This document shows positions 1 through 6,383 of a stretch of DNA of 6,387 bases, piece by piece; position 1 is the first letter of the stretch; each line of letters opens with the position of its first letter. A program made the translations under genes and the position numbers. The notes under the pieces were generated by a model, which saw only the letters and a program-made list of their open reading frames with translations, did no database searches and was not told the DNA's origin. Source of the DNA: Firmicutes bacterium UBA1065 (lineage in GTDB: Bacteria; Bacillota; Clostridia; Tissierellales; Sedimentibacteraceae). The DNA is taken from contig DCDC01000056.1 in NCBI GenBank assembly GCA_002316225.1, positions 2,419 to 8,805 of the forward strand, in the 5' to 3' direction.

Positions 1-990
1 TCCCACATCTACATGGGTGGTACCTTCCAAACATTTAAATATGCATGGTATGCCGGTTCCAACCGCCTGCTCCCAAAGAACCGAATGCCTGCCGGGAAAA
101 ACCGCCAAATCGGCTGCCGCAAAATACTTGTAACAGTCGTCTGAATTAAGCCAGCCTATATATTGAATTCTTCCTCCATCAGATAATCTGTCGATTTCTT
201 CTTTTAATTCATTGATGACAGAGCCAAATACTATAAGCTTAACTTTGTCATTGTCGATTTTTTTTACTGCTTCCATAAGAAGCAGGGTTTGCTTTTTGAA
301 ATTATCTATTTTCCCGCCGGTAACAATTAAAAAATCATCTTCCCTGATATTGTGCTTTTCTCTTATTTCTTTCCTGACATTTGGATCCTTGGCTTCTTCA
401 ACTTTTTCGTCATCGGCACCCATAAGCAGTAAATTTACCTTTTCATCGGGCACTTTGTACATTTTTTTTAAGAAATCTACCCTGGCCGGAAGGACCCCGT
501 AAAATTTTGTTGTATAGGGCTCTATTTGTTGGGCGCAATGCTTCCAGATTATTTTGTGGAGAATGTTTTTGGATAAAATGTTTCTCGCGCTGTTGGAGAA
601 ATCCGCATGGTTGTCAACATATATTTTTGTATCAGGATTTTGTTTTGCATATTTAACTACTTCTTTTATATCCAGGAACTGGCAGTTATGAATGAAAATA
701 ATATCAGGCTTGGATTTGGAAAGAGCTTCGTATAAGCCTTCGAATATTCGCAATCTTTTGCTGAATAAGCTCTTCTTGAATTTAAGTCTTGTAACGGGGA
801 TCCCATATTCATTAATATAGGTTCCAGCTTTTTTCAGGTAGCATGGATTGCCATCCTTATCGAATGAAACAAGGGATGCAATAATTTCTACATCTAACCC
901 CATTTTTTTATGAAACTTGGGAAGCATGTTTTCCTGGTATGAAAAATTATCAATATAAAAATTGCCTAAACACAAATGCAGTATTTTCAA
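1..990 (-). CDS. GT-B fold glycosyltransferase (GT4-like), 3' end cut off by window edge
   Basis: The frame is open for 330 codons from a TTG at 990 to the window edge, so the C-terminus is missing. The protein begins MKILHLCLGNFY and has the two-domain plan of GT-B sugar transferases. The N-terminal half holds an IIFIHNCQF strand (about 97-105) and a YVDNHADF segment (124-131). The C-terminal half opens at about 220 with FLIVTGGKIDNFKKQ, followed by LIVFG (252-256), IQYIGWL (275-281), AAADLAVFPG (291-300) and VLWEQAVGTGIP (304-315), the donor-binding region of GT4-type enzymes. E307 fits the second Glu of the E-x7-E motif, but the first position is Pro299. The TTG start is supported by GGGAG eight bases upstream and by no better ATG near the N-terminus. 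It lies 27 nt after the preceding gene, so it is probably cotranscribed. It likely adds a sugar to the growing polysaccharide unit on the cytoplasmic face of the membrane. The acceptor and sugar cannot be told from sequence. Confidence 0.88.
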   Translation of the reverse strand, partial: MKILHLCLGNFYIDNFSYQENMLPKFHKKMGLDVEIIASLVSFDKDGNPCYLKKAGTYINEYGIPVTRLKFKKSLFSKRLRIFEGLYEALSKSKPDIIFIHNCQFLDIKEVVKYAKQNPDTKIYVDNHADFSNSARNILSKNILHKIIWKHCAQQIEPYTTKFYGVLPARVDFLKKMYKVPDEKVNLLLMGADDEKVEEAKDPNVRKEIREKHNIREDDFLIVTGGKIDNFKKQTLLLMEAVKKIDNDKVKLIVFGSVINELKEEIDRLSDGGRIQYIGWLNSDDCYKYFAAADLAVFPGRHSVLWEQAVGTGIPCIFKCLEGTTHVDVG

Positions 991-998
991 TGATTTAT

Positions 999-1003
999 CT
1001 CCC
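999..1003 (-). promoter_or_regulatory. Shine-Dalgarno site fixing a TTG start
   Basis: GGGAG lies eight bases before the TTG at 988-990. No in-frame ATG occurs until codon 22, well inside the conserved N-terminal strand, so this site decides the start of the truncated glycosyltransferase. Confidence 0.7.
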
Positions 1004-1017
1004 GCCAAAAATTATTT

Positions 1018-2037
1018 CTATTTAATAAACTTGTCTTCCAGACATAGAAGTTTTTCTTTTTTAATATCATATGTAAAGAGATTCCGGGCTCTTTCCTTAG
1101 CTTTAAATGACAATGTCTCCCGTAGTTTTTCGTCATTGTATATTTTTTCTATCGCTTGTACAATTTTATCAACCTCATTAGCTTCAATCAGGATTCCCGT
1201 ATCTCCCACAACTTCAGGAGCAGCCGTAATATTAGTTGAAATTACGGGACATCCGCATGCCATGGCTTCTGCAATTGCCAGGCCAAATTGTTCATGATAT
1301 GTGGGCTGCAAATAGCAATAAGCATTTTGCAAGTATTTAATTTTATCCTCTTCACTGATTGAACCAATTAAGGATACATTTGATTCCAGGCCCTTTGACT
1401 TAATAAGGTTAAATAAATCATCATACCCGTTATCTTTATGCCCGGCTATAACCAGTTTAATATGGGGATATTTCTCCTTGAGACAATTTATGGCCTCAAT
1501 ACATTCAACAATGCATTTTCTTTTTATATTATCCTTTTCCAAGGCCGAAACAATAAGAAAATATTTTGTATTATCCTTAAATTCCTCTTGTTTTTTAAAG
1601 TATTCATCAGAGACACAGTGATAAATGACTGAGGTCTTATCATCATATTTGCTGCCCATCAGCTCAAGAATTTCCTTTTTGTTGTATTCGGATACTGCAA
1701 CTATATGGTCACAAAGCATTAAGGTCAGTCTTATTAATAAACGTTTAAAAATATTTCTTGAATTATAGCCGTATATGGTTTTCATTTTTGATACACAAGT
1801 ACCGCCGGCTATAACTATGGATTTTTTATTATGAAGTTTTGCAACAAGGACGGACGGTAAACTTCTTTGTCCCCACCAGCTGATGTACAGGTCTGAATTA
1901 TGGTTGATTTTTAGTATTGAAGTGTTAGCATTGACATTATACTTGGATTTTAATATGTTGATTTCATCAACATACCACCTTCTGAAGTATATGCTTCTGT
2001 CATCTCTTAACATAGAAAAATAGTTTACGGACTTCAT
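1018..2037 (-). CDS. GT-B fold glycosyltransferase family 4 (group 1)
   Basis: This is a probable retaining GT4 glycosyltransferase using a nucleotide-sugar donor. Numbering here is from the ATG at 2037 (339 aa). The N-terminal domain has DLYISWWGQ (49-57) and a SIVIAGGTCV loop (73-82). The C-terminal domain begins near FLIVSALEKDNIKRK (160-174) and continues with KLVIAGHKDNGYDD (194-207), VSLIGSISEEDK (221-232) and AYCYLQPTYHEQFGLAIAEA (239-258). The catalytic-site E-x7-E motif is intact (E249, E257), and PVISTNITAAPEVVGDTGIL (264-283) completes the donor site. An in-frame ATG at 2058 would add seven residues and overlap manC by 17 nt. I prefer 2037 because it starts 4 nt after the manC stop, as in translational coupling, although neither start has a strong ribosome site. 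The gene ends in TAG. Its G+C is low (about 30% in four sampled 60-base lines) against about 45% in manC. The sugar transferred is unknown. Confidence 0.9.
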   Translation of the reverse strand: MKSVNYFSMLRDDRSIYFRRWYVDEINILKSKYNVNANTSILKINHNSDLYISWWGQRSLPSVLVAKLHNKKSIVIAGGTCVSKMKTIYGYNSRNIFKRLLIRLTLMLCDHIVAVSEYNKKEILELMGSKYDDKTSVIYHCVSDEYFKKQEEFKDNTKYFLIVSALEKDNIKRKCIVECIEAINCLKEKYPHIKLVIAGHKDNGYDDLFNLIKSKGLESNVSLIGSISEEDKIKYLQNAYCYLQPTYHEQFGLAIAEAMACGCPVISTNITAAPEVVGDTGILIEANEVDKIVQAIEKIYNDEKLRETLSFKAKERARNLFTYDIKKEKLLCLEDKFIK

Positions 2038-2041
2038 AATA

Positions 2042-3364
2042 TCACCATTTCCAGTCATAACGCTGGATATCTGTTTCTACCAGTTCAAGACCAATCTGAA
2101 CCTCTATCAGCCGCAAGTCGGTTATTGCCCTTATGGCATGTTTTTGTCCCTTTACAATATAGGCAACATCTCCCCGTCTTACATTCCTGACATGACCGTC
2201 TATTAAAAGGTCCCCTGTTCCGTCAACGATTGTCCATATTTCATCCCTGATTGCATGAGATTGGTAGCTGATTGATTTTCCGGCTTTAATATATAAGCTC
2301 TTTGTTAATGATGATGTGCCGTCTCCGTAAGCCACATAATCAAGAACCTTGTATTCTCCCCATTCTCTTTCTTCATACATGGGGCGCTGGTGAATTTTTT
2401 CCACGTAGGGTTTTAAATATGAGCTTTCATGCTTATCTGTTACGAGGATTCCATCGGGGCTTGCAGCAATAACAGCATTATTTATACCCAGTACCGTTAT
2501 GGGTATGCTTAGTTCATTGATAACATTGGTGTCATGACAAGTATCGGCAAGTATTACATATCCCAGGGTACTGCTTTCCATGACTTCGGTAAGGGTGTTC
2601 CAGGTGCCTAAGTCCTTCCATGTTCCTGTATATTCTACCATCCCAATGGACTTTTCTTTTTCAACCACTTCGTAGTCAAAGCTAATCTTGGGTAAATCTG
2701 AGTATTTTGCCTTGATTTCCTCGAATGAAGAAAAATCAGCATATTTTTTTGCAATATTTAATATATAATTCAGTTTAAAGGCAAAAACCCCCCCGTTCCA
2801 CATGGCTCCTTCCTGAATCAGCTTTTGGGCATATTCTTCGGATGGTTTTTCCTGAAATCTTTCAACACTTCCATCTTGGTTGGGAATTATGTAGCCATAT
2901 TTAGCGGAAGGATATGTGGGTTTAATACCCATCAGGACTATATTTGCAGTTCCCTTGTTTATCAATTCCTCCATTTTTTTAAGGGACTCAAAGTAGCCTG
3001 TATCGGCATAGGGGTCAACCGGCATAACTATAACTGCCTCATCTTCATTTAAGCCTTTTTCATAGGCAAGATAAGAGCATGACAGTATAATGGCAGGGAA
3101 TGTGTCTCTTCTTTCCGGCTCAAGAACAACATCAACCTTGTTTCCTACTTGGCTCTTTATGGAATCTATCTGGGACTTGCCCGTGGCAACAAGAATATTT
3201 GATTCGGGGGAAGTTTCTCTTATCTGCCTGTAGACCCTTTGAATCATGGATTCAGGCTGACCCTTTGTATCTTTTAATACTTTAAGAAATTGCTTGGACC
3301 TTGTCTCATTTGAAAGGGGCCACAATCTTTTTCCCGACCCGCCTGACAAGAGTATTATGTTCAT
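2042..3364 (-). CDS. manC: Mannose-1-phosphate guanylyltransferase with C-terminal cupin domain
   Basis: It makes GDP-mannose from mannose-1-phosphate and GTP in the cytoplasm, feeding the two genes just upstream. The 440-aa protein has a nucleotidyltransferase domain at about 1-260: GGSGKRLWPLS (8-18), SKQFL (23-27), EPERRDTFPA (82-91), MPVDPY (114-119), QEKP (171-174), WNGGVFAF (189-196), FDYEVVEK (229-236) and TWKDLGTW (248-255). A linker that looks like a left-handed beta-helix follows, then a cupin domain at about 331-425 related to type II phosphomannose isomerase. It is somewhat shorter than classical bifunctional ManC proteins (about 470-480 aa). In the cupin the usual QMHHHRAEHW stretch reads QSHAIRDEIW (368-377): H370, E375 and H409 remain, but the second His is Ile372, so isomerase activity is doubtful. 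The start has AGGAG eight bases upstream (3373-3377). It lies 24 nt after fcl. Activity on a related sugar phosphate cannot be excluded, but the gmd-fcl context favours GDP-mannose. Confidence 0.9.
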   Translation of the reverse strand: MNIILLSGGSGKRLWPLSNETRSKQFLKVLKDTKGQPESMIQRVYRQIRETSPESNILVATGKSQIDSIKSQVGNKVDVVLEPERRDTFPAIILSCSYLAYEKGLNEDEAVIVMPVDPYADTGYFESLKKMEELINKGTANIVLMGIKPTYPSAKYGYIIPNQDGSVERFQEKPSEEYAQKLIQEGAMWNGGVFAFKLNYILNIAKKYADFSSFEEIKAKYSDLPKISFDYEVVEKEKSIGMVEYTGTWKDLGTWNTLTEVMESSTLGYVILADTCHDTNVINELSIPITVLGINNAVIAASPDGILVTDKHESSYLKPYVEKIHQRPMYEEREWGEYKVLDYVAYGDGTSSLTKSLYIKAGKSISYQSHAIRDEIWTIVDGTGDLLIDGHVRNVRRGDVAYIVKGQKHAIRAITDLRLIEVQIGLELVETDIQRYDWKW

Positions 3365-3388
3365 AAGATTATCTCCTGTTATTTATCT

Positions 3389-4342
3389 TTATTTTCTTAC
3401 TACATTATTCAGGAAATCATCATAGGTTTTCTTCAAGCCTTCTTCTATTTCCGTCATATATGTCCAGCCGAGCCTGTTTAGCTTTGTAACATCCAGTAAT
3501 TTTCTTGGGGTTCCATCCGGTTTTGTAGTATCAAATACTATTTTCCCCTTATATCCTACGACCTTTTTTATGAGATCCGCCAAATCCGCTATTGATATTT
3601 CCTTACCTGTACCAATATTTACAGTTTCATTGCCTGAATATGTATTCATAAGATATACACATGCATCCGCCAAATCATCTACATACAGGAATTCTCTCAA
3701 TACCTTTCCTGTTCCCCAAACAACCACTTCTTCAGCTCCCTTGATTTTTGCTTCATGGAAACGCCTGATTAAGCCGGGGATGACATGTGAATTTTCAGGA
3801 TGATAGTTATCGTTGGGCCCATACAAATTGGAAGGCATTACACTTATATAAGAGGTACCGTATTGACGATTTAAATATTCACAGAACTTTAATCCCGATA
3901 TCTTAGCCAGGGCATAAGCTTCATTTGTCGGCTCCAGAGACCCAGTCAGGAGGCTGGTTTCCGGGATTGGCTGGGGAGCTAACCGGGGATATATGCAGGA
4001 TGAGCCTAAGAATAAGAGTTTTTTCACCCGGTTATCGAAGGCGCTTTTTATGACATTCATTTCAATCATCATGTTTTCATACATGAAGTCGGCAGGGTAG
4101 GTGTTATTGGCTACAATACCACCTACTTTAGCTGCTGAAAGGAAAACATAGTCCGGTTTTTCTTCCGAAAAGAATTTTTCCACATCCGCCTGCCTTTTTA
4201 AGTCAAGTTCTTTGGATGTTCGGGTAATTATATTGTTATAGCCCTGACTCTTAAGTCTTCTGACAAGGGCAGACCCCACCATCCCCCTGTGGCCTGCAAC
4301 GTATATTTTCGAATCTTTGCTCATTTGGCTTTTTGTTTCCAT
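3389..4342 (-). CDS. fcl: GDP-L-fucose synthase
   Basis: This is the NADPH-dependent 3,5-epimerase/4-reductase that turns GDP-4-keto-6-deoxy-D-mannose into GDP-L-fucose. It is an extended short-chain dehydrogenase (Rossmann fold). Numbered from the ATG at 4342 (317 aa, a normal length), the cofactor loop is VAGHRGMVGSA (15-25). SAAKVGGIVANNTYPADF (69-86) is the family hallmark. LGSSCIYP (112-119) gives S114 and C116, EAYALAK (141-147) gives Y143 and K147, and H186 lies in NSHVIPG. These match Ser107, Cys109, Tyr136, Lys140 and His179 of the E. coli enzyme with a constant offset of 7. FDTTKPDGTPRKLLDVTK near the C-terminus is also typical. An upstream ATG at 4381 overlaps the gmd stop as ATGA and would add 13 polar residues; I chose 4342 because AGAGGG sits seven bases before it. 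A third ATG at 4324 aligns best with the E. coli N-terminus. It acts directly after Gmd. Confidence 0.96.
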   Translation of the reverse strand: METKSQMSKDSKIYVAGHRGMVGSALVRRLKSQGYNNIITRTSKELDLKRQADVEKFFSEEKPDYVFLSAAKVGGIVANNTYPADFMYENMMIEMNVIKSAFDNRVKKLLFLGSSCIYPRLAPQPIPETSLLTGSLEPTNEAYALAKISGLKFCEYLNRQYGTSYISVMPSNLYGPNDNYHPENSHVIPGLIRRFHEAKIKGAEEVVVWGTGKVLREFLYVDDLADACVYLMNTYSGNETVNIGTGKEISIADLADLIKKVVGYKGKIVFDTTKPDGTPRKLLDVTKLNRLGWTYMTEIEEGLKKTYDDFLNNVVRK

Positions 4343-4349
4343 TTTGCTT

Positions 4350-4355
4350 CCCTCT
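4350..4355 (-). promoter_or_regulatory. Shine-Dalgarno site favouring the fcl start at 4342
   Basis: AGAGGG stands seven bases before the ATG at 4340-4342. The alternative ATG at 4379-4381 has no purine-rich site at a useful distance and would rely on coupling to the gmd stop through the ATGA overlap. Confidence 0.55.
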
Positions 4356-4377
4356 TTTTTATCCTTTCCGGACCGGC

Positions 4378-5424
4378 TCATTTTCTTAGCTTTGCTTCAA
4401 ATTCCGCTAACTTTAAATCGTGTTCCATCATTATTCTTACCAAATCTTCAAAGGATGTTTTTCCCGGATTCCATCCCAGCAAGGTTTTGGCCTTTGTTGA
4501 ATCTCCCAGCAGGTTATTCACATCTGTAGGTCTAAAATATTTTTTATCTACTTCAATTAAAACCTTGCCTGTTTTTTTGTCTATGCCCTTTTCATCAAGA
4601 CCGGAACCTTCCCATATCAAATCTATGCCGGCATATTTAAAGGCTAAATTACAAAAATCCCGTACCGAATGTTGTTGACCGGTTGCAATGACAAAATCCT
4701 CCGGCCTGTCATGCTGCAGCATCAACCACATGCATTCAACATAGTCTTTTGCATAGCCCCAGTCTCTTAATGCATTCAAATTTCCCATGTAGAGTTTATC
4801 CTGCAAACCCTTGGCTATCCTTGATGCTGCCAAGGTTATTTTTCTCGTGACAAAGGTCTCCCCTCTTCTTTCGGATTCATGGTTAAACAAAATTCCGTTT
4901 ACGGCAAACATACCGTAAGCTTCCCGATAGTTTTTAACTATCCAATAAGCATATAATTTTGCGCATGCATAAGGTGAATATGGGTGAAAAGGAGTTGTTT
5001 CTTTTTGGGGTATTTCCTCCGCCTTGCCGAACAATTCAGAGGTAGATGCCTGGTAAATGCGGCATGTTTTTCCCATTTTAAGCTGGTGAACTGCTTCCAG
5101 TATTCTAATAATACCAAGAGCATCCACATCAGCCGTGTATTCAGGCATCTCGAAAGAAACCTTGACATGGCTTTGGGCCGCTAAATTATATATTTCATCG
5201 GGCTTGATTTCGGATATTATTCTTTGAATGCTTAAGTAATCGCACAAATCTCCGTAGTGTAAATGAAATTTATCTTTGTTTAAAAGGTGTTGAATCCTTT
5301 CATATCTTTCGATTGATGACATTCTTACCAAGCCGTGAACGGAATAACCCTTCTCCAATAAGAACTCGGCCAAATATGAACCGTCCTGGCCCGTTACACC
5401 GGTAATCAATGCTTTTTTGTTCAT
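4378..5424 (-). CDS. gmd: GDP-mannose 4,6-dehydratase
   Basis: It converts GDP-D-mannose to GDP-4-keto-6-deoxy-D-mannose, the first committed step to GDP-L-fucose and other GDP-6-deoxyhexoses. It is a 348-aa extended short-chain dehydrogenase that binds NADP(H). The dinucleotide loop is ITGVTGQDGSYLAE (7-20; G9, G12, G15). RMSSIERYERI (34-44) is the family's cofactor-proximal segment. YNLAAQSHVKVSFE (79-92) and QASTSELFG (125-133) follow, then SPYACAKLYAYW (150-161). Predicted catalytic residues are T128, E130, Y152 and K156, with the same spacing as in E. coli Gmd. NHESERRGETFVTRKIT (181-197) and NALRDWGYAKDYV also match the family closely. Length is close to the usual 345-375 aa. AAGGAG (5431-5436) lies six bases before the ATG, and the gene starts 28 nt after the upstream glycosyltransferase. 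Its stop TGA overlaps a possible fcl ATG. G+C is about 44% in three sampled lines, higher than the glycosyltransferase gene before it. Confidence 0.97.
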   Translation of the reverse strand: MNKKALITGVTGQDGSYLAEFLLEKGYSVHGLVRMSSIERYERIQHLLNKDKFHLHYGDLCDYLSIQRIISEIKPDEIYNLAAQSHVKVSFEMPEYTADVDALGIIRILEAVHQLKMGKTCRIYQASTSELFGKAEEIPQKETTPFHPYSPYACAKLYAYWIVKNYREAYGMFAVNGILFNHESERRGETFVTRKITLAASRIAKGLQDKLYMGNLNALRDWGYAKDYVECMWLMLQHDRPEDFVIATGQQHSVRDFCNLAFKYAGIDLIWEGSGLDEKGIDKKTGKVLIEVDKKYFRPTDVNNLLGDSTKAKTLLGWNPGKTSFEDLVRIMMEHDLKLAEFEAKLRK

Positions 5425-5452
5425 TTCGCACTCCTTTTCATATGGATTATTT

Positions 5453-6220
5453 TTAAAGAAACTGTTTTACTTTTACTAACAACCTGATAAAAATTATAGG
5501 GAGTTTAAACTTTTGATTATTTTCTTTTAAAACGGCATAAATTTCTTTAACTGAAGTTATGTTGCTTTTTATACCGCTTGTAGACCTGCCTCCAATTCTC
5601 ATCTTAACGATGTATTCTTCAAGATACGATGTGTTTACTTTACCCTTGTGAATTATTCTAAACAGAAGGTCATAGTCTGAAGAAATTTTATAATTTATTT
5701 TATACAGACCAAATTTATTATAGGTTTCTTTTGTAATGAATGTTGTGGGGTGGGGGGGATTCCATCCTAATCTGAAATCTCCCCTGTTGGCTTTCCATTT
5801 CCGTACAACCTTTTCCGTATTGATTTCATCTACATATAACAAATCGGCATATAAACAATCCGCATTTTCTGAAATCATTTTGTTTACAACCTTTTCTATT
5901 ACAAATTCATTTGTATAAAAGTCGTCTGAGTTCAGAATTCCCACGATTTGTCCTGTAGAAAGCTTAATGCCCTTGTTCATGGCATCATATATGCCCTTAT
6001 CCTTCTCTGATACTATTTTGAAGACATAGCCTTTATCTCTGAACAAGGGCTCATAACTTTTTGCTATTTTTACCGTATTGTCCGATGATAAACCATCTAT
6101 GATTATATATTCTATATTTTCATAGGTCTGCCTGAGAATTGATTCAATTGTATCAGCTATTGTTTTTTCACTGTTATATGACACCGTTATCAGGCTAACG
6201 GTTGGTTTTTCTTTTTCCAT
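5453..6220 (-). CDS. Family 2 glycosyltransferase (GT-A fold, WcaE-like)
   Basis: This is an inverting-type GT2 glycosyltransferase of 255 aa, complete and apparently the first gene of the operon. The nucleotide-binding start is VSLITVSYNSEKT (8-20), followed by YIIIDGLSSDNT (38-49), with D42 and D47 as likely nucleotide contacts. SEKDKGIYDAMNKGI (71-85) and VGILNSDDF (93-101) follow; D99 and D100 form the DXD-like metal site. HPTTF (157-161) and ISSDYDLLFR (179-188) complete the catalytic half and resemble the colanic-acid WcaE type of GT2. The last 20 residues (FKLPIIFIRLLVKVKQFL) are hydrophobic and basic, so they may bind the membrane surface, but there is no true transmembrane helix. AGAGGAG ends four bases before the ATG, a slightly short spacing. 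G+C is about 29% in four sampled lines, far below the following gmd. A C7 run lies within the HPTT region. It presumably transfers a sugar onto a lipid-linked glycan; donor and acceptor are unknown. Confidence 0.92.
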   Translation of the reverse strand: MEKEKPTVSLITVSYNSEKTIADTIESILRQTYENIEYIIIDGLSSDNTVKIAKSYEPLFRDKGYVFKIVSEKDKGIYDAMNKGIKLSTGQIVGILNSDDFYTNEFVIEKVVNKMISENADCLYADLLYVDEINTEKVVRKWKANRGDFRLGWNPPHPTTFITKETYNKFGLYKINYKISSDYDLLFRIIHKGKVNTSYLEEYIVKMRIGGRSTSGIKSNITSVKEIYAVLKENNQKFKLPIIFIRLLVKVKQFL

Positions 6221-6224
6221 TTAG

Positions 6225-6308
6225 CTCCTCTGCTTTTTTTGCCATCCGCTATAATAATGGGAACATTCCTCGCCGCTTCGCATCATACTGAGCACATGCG
6301 AGGTTACT
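6225..6308 (-). promoter_or_regulatory. 5' leader of the operon with alternative hairpins
   Basis: Between the predicted transcription start and the first gene lie about 85-90 nt. On the transcript, CCTCGC (6298-6303) can pair with GCGAGG (6268-6273), while TCGCAT (6296-6301) can instead pair with ATGCGA (6278-6283). The two 6-bp stems share bases, so they exclude each other. No T-run follows either stem, so it is not a simple terminator. It matches no riboswitch class I can recognise. Confidence 0.35.
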
Positions 6309-6315
6309 TTTGCTT

Positions 6316-6344
6316 ATTATATCATCAAACAAGCAAATTGAAAA
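6316..6344 (-). promoter_or_regulatory. Putative sigma-A promoter with extended -10
   Basis: On the minus strand, TTTTCA (6339-6344, four of six matches to TTGACA), a 17-base spacer and a perfect TATAAT (6316-6321) are preceded by TG one base upstream of the -10 (TGA-TATAAT), an extended -10 element. Transcription would start near 6309 and read into the family 2 glycosyltransferase about 90 nt later. It is the only good promoter candidate I found in front of the run of genes. Confidence 0.65.
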
Positions 6345-6356
6345 CATAAAAGTAGT

Positions 6357-6383
6357 GCCGGGCACCCGTAACGGGTGCCCGGC
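6357..6383. repeat. GC-rich perfect inverted repeat (13-bp arms, 1-base centre)
   Basis: GCCGGGCACCCGT and ACGGGTGCCCGGC are exact reverse complements separated by one A, giving a very stable hairpin (22 of 27 bases G/C) in AT-rich surroundings just upstream of the promoter. Read on the minus strand it is followed after a few bases by TTTT within ACTACTTTTATG, so it could terminate a gene lying to the right of the window. The T-run is short and displaced, so a dispersed intergenic palindrome is equally possible. Confidence 0.6.

Noticed and set aside
258..469. Two A8 runs on the coding strand (258-265 and 462-469) as frameshift or slippage sites
   Set aside because: Such runs are common at Lys codons in AT-rich genes; the frame continues normally through both and no stimulatory structure is evident.
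212..502. Plus-strand open frame of 96 codons
   Set aside because: It lies antisense to the truncated glycosyltransferase, whose frame encodes clear GT-B motifs; the plus-strand product is Ser/Phe-rich with no ribosome site.
999..1006. GGCGGGAG resembling the ops/JUMPstart element GGCGGTAG
   Set aside because: One mismatch in a short core, no downstream ops consensus, and its position just before a start codon is better explained as a Shine-Dalgarno site.
3365..3388. Possible internal promoter or terminator between fcl and manC
   Set aside because: The 24-base gap holds only a ribosome site; there is no hairpin with T-run and no pair of promoter boxes with correct spacing.
4289..4678. Plus-strand open frame of 129 codons across the gmd/fcl junction
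   Set aside because: It is antisense to conserved coding sequence on both sides and its product has low-complexity Ser/Phe/Leu composition, as expected for a shadow frame.
4938..5168. Second minus-strand frame of 76 codons inside gmd
   Set aside because: It is out of frame within the catalytic core of gmd, which is intact and highly conserved; there is no evidence of separate expression.
6260..6269. GGAA-CA-TTCC short palindrome in the leader as an operator
   Set aside because: Four-base arms are too short to separate from chance, and no second copy was seen near the promoter.
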